Part shown: positions 24,087-32,402 of the stretch, piece after piece
Numbering within the stretch: the first letter of the stretch is position 1
Layout of the letters: every line of letters starts with the position of its first letter
Assembly (NCBI GenBank): GCA_032620915.1
Contig: CP136052.1
Coordinates: 465,001-529,000, forward strand
Source: Oscillospiraceae bacterium NTUH-002-81
GTDB taxonomy: Bacteria; Bacillota; Clostridia; Lachnospirales; Lachnospiraceae
DNA length: 64,000 bases
Reading direction: 5' to 3'
Notes under the pieces: model-generated
What the model was told of the DNA's origin: nothing
Database searches by the model: none
Seen by the model: only the letters and a program-made list of their open reading frames with translations
Position numbers and translations under genes: made by a program

Positions 24087-24968
24087 ATGAATTGGATTCA
24101 GGGAATACAGCGTGCCATCGACTACGTGGAGGCGCACATCACCGAAGAAATTGATTTTGAAGAAGTGGCGAAGCAGGCCTATTCCTCATCGTTTCATTTT
24201 CAGAGAGTCTTCGGGATCCTGTGCGGATTTTCACTGGGGGAGTATATCCGCATGCGCAGGCTTTCCCTTGCGGGGGAGGAGCTGTCCCGTGGGAATGCGA
24301 AGATCATTGATGCGGCGCTGAAATACGGCTACGATACGCCGGAGAGTTTTTCCCGTGCCTTTGCCCGGTTTCACGGCATTACGCCCAGCGAAGCCCGGCA
24401 TGGTGGCAAGGTCAAAATATTCACGTCCCTGTCTGTTAAATTAACTTTCACAGGAGGCAGTAAAATGGATTACAGAATTGAAAAAAGAGAAGCGTTTCAG
24501 GTTGTGTGCAAAAGAAAGCGTGTGGGAAAGCCCCAGTCGGCCAATGCTACACCGGACATTACGGCCATGTGGCAGGAATTTGGCGCGGACGGAACCATGG
24601 GCAGACTGATCGCGTGCCTGCCTGAACATCCCGTGATGAAAGGGCTGTTGGGCATCTGTTTTTCCTCGGAGCTGAATGCAAAGCAGTTTCCCTACGGCAT
24701 CGGCGTGGAGTATGACGGAAGACCCATCGACGATGATCTGGAGGTGGTGACGATCCCGGCCCATACCTATGCGGTATTTACCAGCAAAGGAAAAATGCCG
24801 GACGCCTTTATCGAGACATACCATCGTATTGTGACCGAGTTTTTCCCGCAAAGCGCCCAGTATGAATATGCGGAAAATGTGGAGTTTGAGGTGTATTCCT
24901 CGGCGGACATTTCGGATCCCGATTACCAGTGTGAAATCTGGATCGCAGTGAACGAAAAAGAGAAATAA
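24087..24968 (+). CDS. AraC-family regulator with GyrI-like effector domain
   Basis: A 293-residue protein. Residues about 1-105 contain two AraC helix-turn-helices (IDFEEVAKQAYSSSFHFQRVF and IIDAALKYGYDTPESFSRAFARFHGITPSEAR). After a short linker, about 130-293 is a GyrI/Rob-type small-molecule binding domain (MDYRIEKREAFQVVCKR ... YEYAENVEFEVYSS). This order is typical of regulators that sense drugs or other amphipathic compounds. GAGGAGGCGTGGAAAC precedes the start. The target genes are not evident; it stands alone. Confidence 0.88.
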   Translation: MNWIQGIQRAIDYVEAHITEEIDFEEVAKQAYSSSFHFQRVFGILCGFSLGEYIRMRRLSLAGEELSRGNAKIIDAALKYGYDTPESFSRAFARFHGITPSEARHGGKVKIFTSLSVKLTFTGGSKMDYRIEKREAFQVVCKRKRVGKPQSANATPDITAMWQEFGADGTMGRLIACLPEHPVMKGLLGICFSSELNAKQFPYGIGVEYDGRPIDDDLEVVTIPAHTYAVFTSKGKMPDAFIETYHRIVTEFFPQSAQYEYAENVEFEVYSSADISDPDYQCEIWIAVNEKEK

Positions 24969-25086
24969 TCGGCCCTGAAATGGCATCCTGCAACACCCGG
25001 TTGACAAATTGACAGCCTTACATGGTGGCGGACAACCGAAAAAAGGCTTATGATAAGTGGGAAAAGAAACCTACGGAGGAAGCAGG

Positions 25087-26097
25087 ATGATATTAGCAGA
25101 TAAGATTATGGAAGAGAGAAAAAGAAACGGCTGGTCGCAGGAGGAGCTTGCGGAGAAGCTGGGGGTGTCCCGGCAGGCGGTTTCCAAATGGGAGAGTGCC
25201 GGTTCTAGCCCGGACTTGCAGAGGATCCTTCAAATGTCCCAGCTGTTTGGCGTCAGCACGGACTATCTTTTGAAAGACGAGATGGAACCCGACGGCGTTT
25301 ATCAGGAAATAGAGCCGACCATGGAACGGCGGGAAACGGTTCCGGTGCGGAGTGTGTCCATGGAAGAGGCCAATGATTTCCTGGACAGGAAAAGGGAGGG
25401 AGCGCCACGGATCGCCAATGGCGTGTTTATGTGTATCGTCAGTCCGGCCCTTTTGATCCTTTTGAGCGGAATGGCAGACGACCGCAGATTTCATGTGACG
25501 GAAGCCTTTGCGGCAGGGCTGGGTCTGGTATTCCTGTTTGTGATGGTTGCCGTGGCGGTATTTTTGTTTATTACGTGCGGTATCCGGAAAAGCCAGATGG
25601 AATATCTGGAAAAAGAAGTTTTTGAAACAGAATATGGCGTCTCCGGCATGGTAAAAGAGAGAAGACGTTCCTATGAGCCTGTGTTTACGCGGGGGATCGC
25701 GGTGGGCGTCGGAATCTGTATCCTTTCTGTCGTGCCGCTGCTTCTGGCAGGGGTGGTGGATGCGCCGGACGCGGTCACCTGTGCGATGGTGAGCCTGTTA
25801 CTGCTTCTGGTGGCGGCAGGCGTCAACATGATCGTGCGGGTGAGCATCATAAAGGGCAGCTACGACATGCTGCTGCAGGAAGGCGAATTCAGCAAAAAAG
25901 AAAAACAGGCGAAAACAAAGCTGGACACATTGTCCGGGGTATACTGGTGCCTGGCCACCGCCATTTATCTGGGCTGGAGCTTCTGGACCATGCGCTGGGA
26001 CATCACGTGGATCCTGTGGCCGGTGGCGGGCGTGCTGTTCGCGGCGGTGTCTGGAACTGTGCGATTGGTCATCGGTGCGGACGGAGCGGATCAATAA
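25087..26097 (+). CDS. XRE regulator with C-terminal membrane domain
   Basis: A 336-residue protein. An N-terminal Cro/C1 helix-turn-helix (WSQEELAEKLGVSRQAVSKWESAGSSPDLQRILQMSQLFGVSTDYLL) is followed by about four hydrophobic helices between residues about 115 and 330 (pairs near 115-170 and 205-265, and 280-330). Membrane-tethered XRE proteins are common in Clostridia, and their signals are mostly unknown. CGGAGGAAGCAGG precedes the ATG at 25087, so the upstream in-frame start at 25057 is rejected. Confidence 0.83.
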   Translation: MILADKIMEERKRNGWSQEELAEKLGVSRQAVSKWESAGSSPDLQRILQMSQLFGVSTDYLLKDEMEPDGVYQEIEPTMERRETVPVRSVSMEEANDFLDRKREGAPRIANGVFMCIVSPALLILLSGMADDRRFHVTEAFAAGLGLVFLFVMVAVAVFLFITCGIRKSQMEYLEKEVFETEYGVSGMVKERRRSYEPVFTRGIAVGVGICILSVVPLLLAGVVDAPDAVTCAMVSLLLLLVAAGVNMIVRVSIIKGSYDMLLQEGEFSKKEKQAKTKLDTLSGVYWCLATAIYLGWSFWTMRWDITWILWPVAGVLFAAVSGTVRLVIGADGADQ

Positions 26098-26122
26098 ATA
26101 GTTAGAAAGACATACATCCCAA

Positions 26123-26171
26123 CCCCCTTGCATAGATTGTAAAAAACAAACTATGCAGGGGGATTTTTTTT
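26123..26171 (+). terminator. Terminator-like hairpin containing the spoIIID ribosome binding site
   Basis: The arms CCCCCTTGCATAG (26123-26135) and CTATGCAGGGGG (26151-26162) pair with one bulged T and are followed by eight T (26164-26171). The 3' arm GGGGGA is also the only Shine-Dalgarno-like sequence at proper spacing from the TTG start of spoIIID at 26170. It could end the upstream XRE transcript and at the same time hide the spoIIID ribosome binding site. Confidence 0.75.
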
Positions 26172-26430
26172 GAAGGATTATATCGAGGAGCGAGCCGTTG
26201 AGATTGCGGAATATATAATAGAAAACAGTGCAACCGTGCGGCAGACGGCAAAAAAATTCGGAATCAGCAAGAGTACGGTACATAAAGATGTGACAGAACG
26301 GCTGAACCAGATCAATCCTGCGCTGGCGGGACAGGCGCGGCAGGTGCTTGACGTGAACAAATCGGAGCGTCACATTCGGGGAGGCATGGCAACACGGGAA
26401 AAATATTTGCATCAACATGAGGTAAAATAA
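26170..26430 (+). CDS. spoIIID: Sporulation transcription factor SpoIIID
   Basis: An 86-residue DNA-binding protein of the mother cell that tunes sigma-E and sigma-K regulons in spore formers. The sequence KDYIEERAVEIAEYIIENSATVRQTAKKFGISKSTVHKDVTERL is nearly invariant in the family, and the end DVNKSERHIRGGMATREKYL is also diagnostic. It begins with TTG at the family's usual start, within the T run of a strong hairpin, with GGGGGA of the hairpin as ribosome binding site. It marks the organism as endospore-forming. tRNA-Cys follows 57 bases downstream with its own promoter. Confidence 0.95.
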   Translation: MKDYIEERAVEIAEYIIENSATVRQTAKKFGISKSTVHKDVTERLNQINPALAGQARQVLDVNKSERHIRGGMATREKYLHQHEVK

Positions 26431-26440
26431 GAAAAATGGC

Positions 26441-26469
26441 TTGACGCCAGGGCTGATATTTGCTATAAT
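26441..26469 (+). promoter_or_regulatory. tRNA-Cys promoter
   Basis: TTGACG (26441-26446) and TATAAT (26464-26469) are separated by 17 bases, 18 bases before the mature tRNA end. Confidence 0.85.
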
Positions 26470-26487
26470 TTAATAGCTGTCAGATAT

Positions 26488-26558
26488 GGCGACATAGCCA
26501 AGTGGTAAGGCGTGGGTCTGCAACACCCTGATCACCAGTTCAAATCTGGTTGTCGCCT
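26488..26558 (+). tRNA. tRNA-Cys (anticodon GCA)
   Basis: A 71-base cloverleaf. The acceptor arms GGCGACA (26488-26494) and TGTCGCC (26551-26557) pair fully, with discriminator T at 26558. The anticodon stem GGGT/ACCC encloses loop CTGCAAC with anticodon GCA at 26520-26522, and the T arm ACCAG/CTGGT carries TTCAAAT. CCA is not encoded. Confidence 0.95.
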
Positions 26559-26564
26559 CTTGAA

Positions 26565-26591
26565 AACCCCGATAAAATCGGGGTTTTTTTT
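26565..26591 (+). terminator. Terminator of tRNA-Cys
   Basis: The stem AACCCCGAT / ATCGGGG(TT) with a three-base loop is followed by eight T. Confidence 0.92.
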
Positions 26592-26800
26592 GTACTTAAA
26601 ATGTATGTAAGTGTATGTAAGCCTCAACCAAGGGCTTTTTTTATTGTCTGCTATCTGAAACGGGCTGTCAACAGAAATGTCCGTCATCCTGCGTGACAAC
26701 CTTCCAAGTCATTGACAATGACTTGCATTTCCTTTCTTTTGTCCTTCAAAATGTTATTCTATTTATAGAAACTTTTTGACAAAAGAAGGGAGATAGAGTT

Positions 26801-28924
26801 ATGGAAAGTGGAAAGAAAGGATTTTTCCGAAAAGAAAATGCTTCCGCCATCGTTCTGATCATCTGCCTGCTTCTGATGGTGATTTCATCGGCGGTGGGGC
26901 ATAACATTCAGACCAGCGGAGGTTCTGTGAAAACCGAAAACCTTACATTTGTGACAGATACAGGTGCGACCAGCCATGCGAAGCTGTATGTGCCGGAGAC
27001 GGCAACTGCGGACAACCCGGCACCGGCGATCCTGCTCTGCCATGGGTATACGGCATCGCTGGATGCCATGGAGCCCAATGCCATTGAGCTGTCCCGTCGG
27101 GGCTATGTTGTCATGGCACTTGACATGTACGGCCACGGGGAAAGCACCCTGCCGCCGGATGGATATAAGCAGGCGGAGATGGGAAATGTGGAGAACTATG
27201 CTCCGGATCTGGGAAGCTACAGTGCGCTGCAGAAGTTTGCGGAGTATGATTTCGTGGATCTGACAAAGATCGGTATGCTGGGACATTCCATGGGAACGGC
27301 GGCGATCCAGGAGGGCGCCTATCTTGCCTATGCAAAATGGCAGGCTGCCTATACTGCGGCGCTGACAGAGGCACAGGCAGCCGGGCAGGATGATGCTACA
27401 GCAGCTGCGACTGCGTATACGGCGGCTATGGGATCCGGGATCGTGCTTCCCAGTTCCATGGTGCTGACCGGTTACAATTATAATATCCGCAACAGCCAGG
27501 ATCTGACGTACATCGGCGTCACAGAGGACAATGGTGTATTTCCTCTGTATGCAGCACCGGTGAATATCTGTACCATCGAGGGTGATTATGATGAGTTCTC
27601 CGGTCTTCTGTGGGGCATTGATGATGCCAGCCAGTACACCAAGAGCTTTAAGTTCAAGCTTGGCGTAGGCGGCGCCAGCGATGTTCCTTCCGGCACTTAT
27701 TTTATGTACGGCGATGCTTCCGCCACGCCGCTGAGCCGCGAGGATGCGATCACGGCAGCTGCTTCTGCAGCGGCGACCATGCAGCCGATCCGTGCGGCCT
27801 ATACGTTTGACGGCACCCATTCGGATACATACTATGACGAGACTGCCATCAGCTATGGCATTGATTTCTTCGATATTACGCTGCGGGGCGGCGAGGAAAG
27901 CATTCCGGTAACCGAGCAGAACTGGCATGGGCGTGCAGCCTGCGGTCTGATCGGCCTGCTGTCCGCACTGGTGGGATTTGCGGCAATGGCACTGACACTG
28001 CTGCGGGTACCGTTCTTTGCCGGTATTGTGCAGAAGGAGCTTCCGTCTGTCAGCACGGTCAAAGATACGGCAAGCGCTGTAAAATATGCAATCCTTTACA
28101 TCGTATTCCTGCTTCCGGCACCGCTTCTGTACTATTGGCTGGTGGGATATCCGTATTATATGCAGCCCCAGTGGTTCAAGTTCCTGACAAAATTCATGCC
28201 CAACAGCTTTTTCAATATGGCACCGATGAACTCCCTCATGCTGTTTAACGGCGTGGTCGGCGTGATTTTCCTTGTGCTGTATGTGCTGGTGTTCTTCCTG
28301 TTTGCGAAAAAGGCCGGTTACACCGTGGAAAACACAGGACTGAAGCTTCCGGTTGTAAATGTGTTGAAGAGCCTGCTTTTGGCAGTGGTATCCTTCGGCC
28401 TGATCTATGTGGTGATTTACCTTTGCTCCGGCATTTCCGGAACAGAGTTTTCCTTCTTCAAATACAACATCATGCCGATGGACGGCGCACACTGGGTGGC
28501 TTTCCTGAAATACCTGCCAGTGTTCCTGCTGTTTTTCCTGCTGGTCAGCGTGTTCTACAATTCTCTGACCCGTATTGATAACGCACCGGCGTGGCTGAAC
28601 TACATTCTGATCGCGGTATCTTCCTGCGGCGGTCTGGCTGTGATGTTTGCCTATGACTATGGAAAACTGTTCGCAACGGGAACGAGAGGCATCAAATACA
28701 TTCCGGGCACTACATCTGCGGCGTGGCTTTCTGCTGTGGGCATGTCCTTCCCGACCGCGCTGGCAGGCATCATGCTGTTCGGTCTGCTGTTTATCCTTCC
28801 GATCACAGCAGTGATCAGCCGGGTTTGCTATAAGAAAACCGGTTCCGCATGGCTGGGCGGGTTCCTGACAGCCTTTGTGGCACTGGCATTTACCATCTCC
28901 CATATGGTAACTTCTATTATGTAA
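26801..28924 (+). CDS. Membrane-bound alpha/beta hydrolase with polytopic C-terminal domain
   Basis: A 707-residue protein. An N-terminal helix (about 15-35) anchors an extracytoplasmic alpha/beta-hydrolase domain (about 45-375). Landmarks are CHGYTASLDAMEP (oxyanion region) and the nucleophile elbow GHSMG. A conserved FDGTHSDTYYD supplies a plausible catalytic His. The C-terminal half has about eight transmembrane helices and ends at the stop. The hydrolase plus membrane-domain fusion is found in Clostridia without a defined substrate. AAGGGAGATAGAGTT precedes the ATG. It is probably an esterase or acylhydrolase of the envelope, which is inference. Confidence 0.85.
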   Translation: MESGKKGFFRKENASAIVLIICLLLMVISSAVGHNIQTSGGSVKTENLTFVTDTGATSHAKLYVPETATADNPAPAILLCHGYTASLDAMEPNAIELSRRGYVVMALDMYGHGESTLPPDGYKQAEMGNVENYAPDLGSYSALQKFAEYDFVDLTKIGMLGHSMGTAAIQEGAYLAYAKWQAAYTAALTEAQAAGQDDATAAATAYTAAMGSGIVLPSSMVLTGYNYNIRNSQDLTYIGVTEDNGVFPLYAAPVNICTIEGDYDEFSGLLWGIDDASQYTKSFKFKLGVGGASDVPSGTYFMYGDASATPLSREDAITAAASAAATMQPIRAAYTFDGTHSDTYYDETAISYGIDFFDITLRGGEESIPVTEQNWHGRAACGLIGLLSALVGFAAMALTLLRVPFFAGIVQKELPSVSTVKDTASAVKYAILYIVFLLPAPLLYYWLVGYPYYMQPQWFKFLTKFMPNSFFNMAPMNSLMLFNGVVGVIFLVLYVLVFFLFAKKAGYTVENTGLKLPVVNVLKSLLLAVVSFGLIYVVIYLCSGISGTEFSFFKYNIMPMDGAHWVAFLKYLPVFLLFFLLVSVFYNSLTRIDNAPAWLNYILIAVSSCGGLAVMFAYDYGKLFATGTRGIKYIPGTTSAAWLSAVGMSFPTALAGIMLFGLLFILPITAVISRVCYKKTGSAWLGGFLTAFVALAFTISHMVTSIM

Positions 28925-28985
28925 CCGCCGGGAAAAATATGACATATATTAAACTGTACCTGAATAATAGAAGGGAAGGAATGCT

Positions 28986-29837
28986 ATGGCAAGATTTACC
29001 AATCAGGCACAGTTGAAATATGGAAATGCTGTGACGAATTCAAATATTGCAGTGGGTGAGATCCTGGAAGTACTGTCGGCTTCCAAGACGGCCGTGCGGG
29101 ATACCTACGGGCAGAACGACAGCGTGACGTATCTCATTGCGTTGGTCAATTCCGGGACTGTACCGGTGACCGGGCTTACCCTCACCGATGATCTGGGGAC
29201 TTACGCCTTTGGCCAGGAGACACTGACGCCCCTGACGTATGTGGCCGGAACGGTCACCTATTATATCAACGGCACCAAACAGGCCGCGCCCACAGCTGTG
29301 GCCGGGCCGCCGCTGGTGATCAGCGGAATCTCGGTACCGGCAGGCGGCAATACGGTCATCGCCTATGAGGCGGAGGTGAACCGCTATGCACCGCTGGACC
29401 TGGAATCCAATATTACCAACACGGCGGTGATCAGCGGCAACGGGATCACACCGATTTCCGTGAATGAAACGGTCAATGCCCGGGTGGAACCAATTCTGAC
29501 GATCACAAAATCCATCAGCCCGGTGCCGGTAACGGAAAACGGAACGCTGACGTATACGTTCCTGATCCAGAACTCCGGCAACGCGGCGGCAGATGCAGCG
29601 TCCGCTGCGGTGATCGTGGATACGTTTGATCCTAGGCTTTCCAACCTGTCGGTGTCCTTCAACGGCACCGCATGGACAGAGGCGGAAAATTACACCTATG
29701 ATGAGACGACAGGACTGTTTTCCACAACGGCGGGGCAGGTGACCGTACCGGCAGGCACATTCGTACAGGATCCGAATACCGGAGAATGGACTGTGACGCC
29801 GGGCATCAGCACGCTGGTGGTGACAGGAACGATATAA
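28986..29837 (+). CDS. DUF11-type beta-sandwich repeat protein without signal peptide
   Basis: A 283-residue protein. It contains two DUF11-like segments (YLIALVNSGTVPVTGLTLTDDLGTYAF and YTFLIQNSGNAAADAASAAVIVDTFDPRL), the fold of many surface repeat proteins. It has neither an N-terminal signal nor a C-terminal anchor, which is odd for this fold. In spore formers such proteins can be spore-coat or exosporium components made in the mother cell, and spoIIID lies nearby. That link is speculation. GGAAGGAATGCT precedes the ATG. Confidence 0.75.
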   Translation: MARFTNQAQLKYGNAVTNSNIAVGEILEVLSASKTAVRDTYGQNDSVTYLIALVNSGTVPVTGLTLTDDLGTYAFGQETLTPLTYVAGTVTYYINGTKQAAPTAVAGPPLVISGISVPAGGNTVIAYEAEVNRYAPLDLESNITNTAVISGNGITPISVNETVNARVEPILTITKSISPVPVTENGTLTYTFLIQNSGNAAADAASAAVIVDTFDPRLSNLSVSFNGTAWTEAENYTYDETTGLFSTTAGQVTVPAGTFVQDPNTGEWTVTPGISTLVVTGTI

Positions 29838-29900
29838 TGAGCGCAAAAGAAAAGGAAGCGACGTCGAAGACGGCATTTACTTTTCTTGCGCCATTAACGA

Positions 29901-29950
29901 AGGTTCCGCCTGCGATAGCAGGCAGTAGAGCGCGATAGCGCGGGGAACCT
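29901..29950. repeat. Three-way-junction repeat, copy A
   Basis: The outer stem AGGTTCC / GGAACCT encloses two hairpins: GCCTGC-GATA-GCAGGC (29908-29923) and GCGC-GATA-GCGC (29930-29941). It is flanked by CCATTAACGA on the left and GAGT on the right. Nearly identical to copy B at 36976, and structurally conserved in copy C at 37039. Confidence 0.8.
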
Positions 29951-30225
29951 GAGTCTGAAAGGCGAATAACTTTTTGGGACAGCCGGGCTTATGTCTGGCT
30001 GTCCTTTTCATTGTCCTGCATCGGAAAGAAACTATCATTTGAAAGCCTGTTTTTATACTGGTACGAAATCAGTTTCCGTGCAGATGCCGTTGATGACAGA
30101 ATCCGTGGTTCGTCGCCCATGGTAATGGTCGCATACAAGTATACGAGTCTAGGGTCTTGAAAAAATGCTGCTCTGTGCGTAAAATACAGGATATGCAGAG
30201 CTTTCATCAGGAGGACGGAAGAAAA
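29951..30225. other. Gene-free stretch with terminator
   Basis: The hairpin GGACAGCC / GGCTGTCC (29978-30004) followed by TTTTC probably ends the DUF11 gene. The rest, up to the acetyltransferase ribosome binding site, shows no supported gene. Confidence 0.6.
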
Positions 30226-30717
30226 ATGGAGACGATCACAGTAAGAAAATATACAAGGGATGACGTGGCAGCCATGGTGCGCATCTGGAATGAAGTGGTG
30301 GAGGAAGGCGTGGCATTTCCCCAGGAGGAGCTTCTGGATGAGACAAGCGGCGCACAGTTTTTTGCAGATCAGACCTGGTGCGCAGTGGCGGAGGACGAGA
30401 AGAGTATGGTGTGCGGCCTGTATATTTTACACCCGAATAATATCGGACGTTGCGGCCATATCAGCAATGCCAGCTACGCAGTGGCATCGGCGTGCAGAGG
30501 GCTGCATATCGGTGAAAAACTGGTCAGCGACTGTATCCGGCAGGCCGGTGCCTGCGGTTTTCGGGTGCTGCAGTTCAATGCGGTGGTGGCAACGAATATT
30601 CACGCCAGACATCTGTACGAGCGGCTGGGCTTTCAGCAGCTGGGTGTGATCCCGGGCGGTTTTCGCATGAAGGACGGACATTACGAGGATATCTGCCCGT
30701 ATTATAGAGAGGTCTGA
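30226..30717 (+). CDS. GNAT-family N-acetyltransferase
   Basis: A 163-residue enzyme, a complete GNAT fold. It starts TITVRKYTRDDVAAMVRIWNEVVEEG, like phosphinothricin acetyltransferase relatives. The CoA-binding region is SACRGLHIGEKLVSDCIRQA, and FNAVVATNIHARHLYERLGFQQLGVIPGGFR follows. The start at 30226 follows AGGAGGACGGAAG; the open frame from 30157 adds residues without homology. The acceptor is unknown. Confidence 0.85.
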   Translation: METITVRKYTRDDVAAMVRIWNEVVEEGVAFPQEELLDETSGAQFFADQTWCAVAEDEKSMVCGLYILHPNNIGRCGHISNASYAVASACRGLHIGEKLVSDCIRQAGACGFRVLQFNAVVATNIHARHLYERLGFQQLGVIPGGFRMKDGHYEDICPYYREV

Positions 30718-30900
30718 TGGAAAAGATCACCGGGAGAGCTGCAAGTGCATCCAGGCGTACAGATAGAAAAAGTCCGGTGGAAGAGGTGGCAGGGAAAGAA
30801 ACAATGGAAAAGTGCCAGAAAACAGCGGCAGTGGTTGCAGGAATGCCCGGAAAATGGTACGATACCCCTATCAGAGTATGTATCTTTAAGGGGGATCAAC

Positions 30901-31473
30901 GTGAAAGAGAAGGTATTATTTGTGAACGCTTGCGTGCGGGCGGAGTCCCGGACACTGGGGCTGGCACGCTATTTTCTGGGGAAGCTTTCGGACGTGGAAG
31001 TAGAAGAGCTGCGTCTGGATGAGGCAGGCCTTGTGCCCATGAGTGAGGAAGCGCTGGCGAAGCGGGATCAGGCCGGACAGACCGGTGATTTTTCTGATCC
31101 GGCATACGCACCGGCGAGAGCGCTGAAGGACGCGGATACGGTTGTCATTGCGGCACCGTACTGGGATCTGTCTTTCCCGGCATCGCTGAAAATTTTCATC
31201 GAAAATGTGCTGGTGACAGGGCTGGTGTTCGCCTATGGTGCAGACAGTATTCCGCACACGTTGTGCAAAATGAAGCGCGTGGTGTATCTGACCACTTCCG
31301 GCGGCTACATTGGTGACATGAACACCGGCGAGGTGTATATCCGTCAGCTGTGTAAAAACTTTCTGGGAGATCCGCAGGTGGATGTGGTATCTGCGGAAGG
31401 TCTGGATATCTGGGGAAATGATGTGGAAGGCATTCTGGCATCTGCCCGGGAAAAAATTGACGCACTTTTTTAG
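30901..31473 (+). CDS. NAD(P)H-dependent FMN oxidoreductase, flavodoxin-like fold
   Basis: A 190-residue cytoplasmic flavoprotein. VLFVNACVRAESRTLGLARYFL is the FMN-phosphate loop of the NADPH-dependent FMN reductase/AzoR-like group. VVIAAPYWDLSFPASLKIFIENVL is the family's second FMN contact, and YLTTSGGYIG the third. A GTG start at 30901 with AAGGGGG upstream gives the family's length. The frame is open to 30745. A start at 30717, coupled to the acetyltransferase stop, would reach this frame if one G of a GGG run (30732-30734) were removed, so a longer protein is possible but has no homology support. Confidence 0.82.
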   Translation: MKEKVLFVNACVRAESRTLGLARYFLGKLSDVEVEELRLDEAGLVPMSEEALAKRDQAGQTGDFSDPAYAPARALKDADTVVIAAPYWDLSFPASLKIFIENVLVTGLVFAYGADSIPHTLCKMKRVVYLTTSGGYIGDMNTGEVYIRQLCKNFLGDPQVDVVSAEGLDIWGNDVEGILASAREKIDALF

Positions 31474-31489
31474 AAAATGCTTTTGTGAA

Positions 31490-31543
31490 AAAGAATCCCT
31501 CCGGGGCCATCTGAAAAGAGATGATTCCGGGGGGATTTTTTTA
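31490..31543 (+). terminator. Terminator after the oxidoreductase gene
   Basis: The arms AATCCCTCCGG and CCGGGGGGATT pair with one mismatch, with an inner CATCT/AGATG stem, followed by seven T. Confidence 0.85.
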
Positions 31544-31565
31544 TATGATTTTATATGATAAGAAA

Positions 31566-31904
31566 TTACGGCAGGAAATCTTCTCTCACCGGGGTGAAGA
31601 ATTCCAGCCACTCGGCATCTTCCTCGATGGAAGTGAAGGTGTGCGGGACATTGGCGTCGATCTGCACCGTATCACCGGCCTGGATCATCTGCTCTTCCTC
31701 CCCGCAGAGGAACACGCCCTTGCCTTTGATCATGTAGACAACCTGCAGGTGCGGATGGCTGTGCGCCGGAGCGGCAGCGCCCTTTTTGCCGGTCATGTAA
31801 TTGACGGTGTAGCCGTTTTCTCCCTCGCAGTAAGCCAGGAGCTGGCGGGTGACAGCGGGGCCCATCTGGGCGGCGGGTACATTTTTGCACGGATTTAATT
31901 TCAT
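31566..31904 (-). CDS. Cupin-domain protein
   Basis: A 112-residue single-domain cupin. Motif 1 is HSHPHLQVVYMIKGKG with metal-binding His residues. Motif 2 is GDTVQIDANVPHTF. Cupins of this size act as small metal-dependent enzymes or binding proteins, and the substrate is unknown. AAGGAG lies ten bases before the ATG at 31904, so the upstream in-frame start at 31958 is rejected. A TTTACA-N17-TATACT promoter (complement of 31949-31977) drives it. Confidence 0.85.
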   Translation of the reverse strand: MKLNPCKNVPAAQMGPAVTRQLLAYCEGENGYTVNYMTGKKGAAAPAHSHPHLQVVYMIKGKGVFLCGEEEQMIQAGDTVQIDANVPHTFTSIEEDAEWLEFFTPVREDFLP

Positions 31905-31948
31905 AGTCAGACATCTCCTTTTGTGTCGTTTGCTTCTTGTTGATAAGA

Positions 31949-31977
31949 AGTATACCATTTCATTTTTTGTCTGTAAA
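31949..31977 (-). promoter_or_regulatory. Cupin gene promoter
   Basis: On the minus strand TTTACA (complement of 31972-31977) and TATACT (complement of 31949-31954) are 17 bases apart. Confidence 0.7.
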
Positions 31978-31981
31978 TATC

Positions 31982-32010
31982 TTGACAGATGGGAAAAAAG
32001 TGAGTATGAT
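31982..32010 (+). promoter_or_regulatory. Promoter of a deleted ABC transporter gene
   Basis: TTGACA (31982-31987), 17 bases and TATGAT (32005-32010) form a good rightward promoter. It is followed almost at once by the truncated 3' end of an ATPase gene. Confidence 0.7.
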
Positions 32011-32044
32011 AAAAATTATTTTAAAGATTTAACGCGACAAAGCG

Positions 32045-32278
32045 TTGAATGGACAAAGAAAAATGGAGGAGCGCAGGATCACAACGCTGATGATCACCCA
32101 CAATATGGCAAGCAGCCTTCGGCTGGGCAACCGCACGATCCTGATAGACAGCGGCAGTGTGGCCATTGACCTGAAAGGGGAAGAGCGGGAGCACATGGAT
32201 GTGGAAGGGCTTCTGCGACTGTATCATAAGATCAAAGGGCAGGAATTTGACAATGATCGGATCCTGCTTGCAAACTAG
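32045..32278 (+). pseudogene. ABC transporter ATPase, 3' remnant
   Basis: About 70 residues corresponding only to the C-terminal end of an ABC ATPase. RRITTLMITHNMASSLRLGNRTILIDSG contains the H-loop (THN), followed by a typical tail, LLRLYHKIKGQEFDNDRILL. Walker A, Q-loop, signature and Walker B are gone. The tail resembles the ATPase of TrpXYZ-like amino-acid importers. An intact promoter stands just upstream, so the permease and substrate-binding genes may have been deleted together with the start of this gene. Confidence 0.65.
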
Positions 32279-32312
32279 AAAACGGTCATGTCATAATCAT
32301 AAACCAGAAACA

Positions 32313-32376
32313 GAAAAAGCTGTATCGGATAAAACGCTATGGTGTGTATAGGCGAATGTATCCGGTGCAGCTTTTC
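32313..32376. terminator. Bidirectional terminator between ATPase remnant and nrdG
   Basis: The arms AAAAGCTGTATCGGATA and TATCCGGTGCAGCTTTT pair with GT wobbles and have A and T runs outside. Confidence 0.75.
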
Positions 32377-32402
32377 TGATTGTTGTACCTGTATGTTTTC
32401 CG

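Noticed and set aside
26885..28945. A 686-codon open frame on the minus strand opposite the hydrolase gene
   Set aside because: It is Cys/His/Arg-rich without domain resemblance, runs antisense to a clear membrane-hydrolase gene, and comes from that gene's GC-rich codon pattern.
30717..31022. A 101-codon gene starting on the acetyltransferase stop
   Set aside because: It overlaps the oxidoreductase in another frame and its residues do not resemble a protein family. The oxidoreductase has its own GTG with a strong ribosome binding site.
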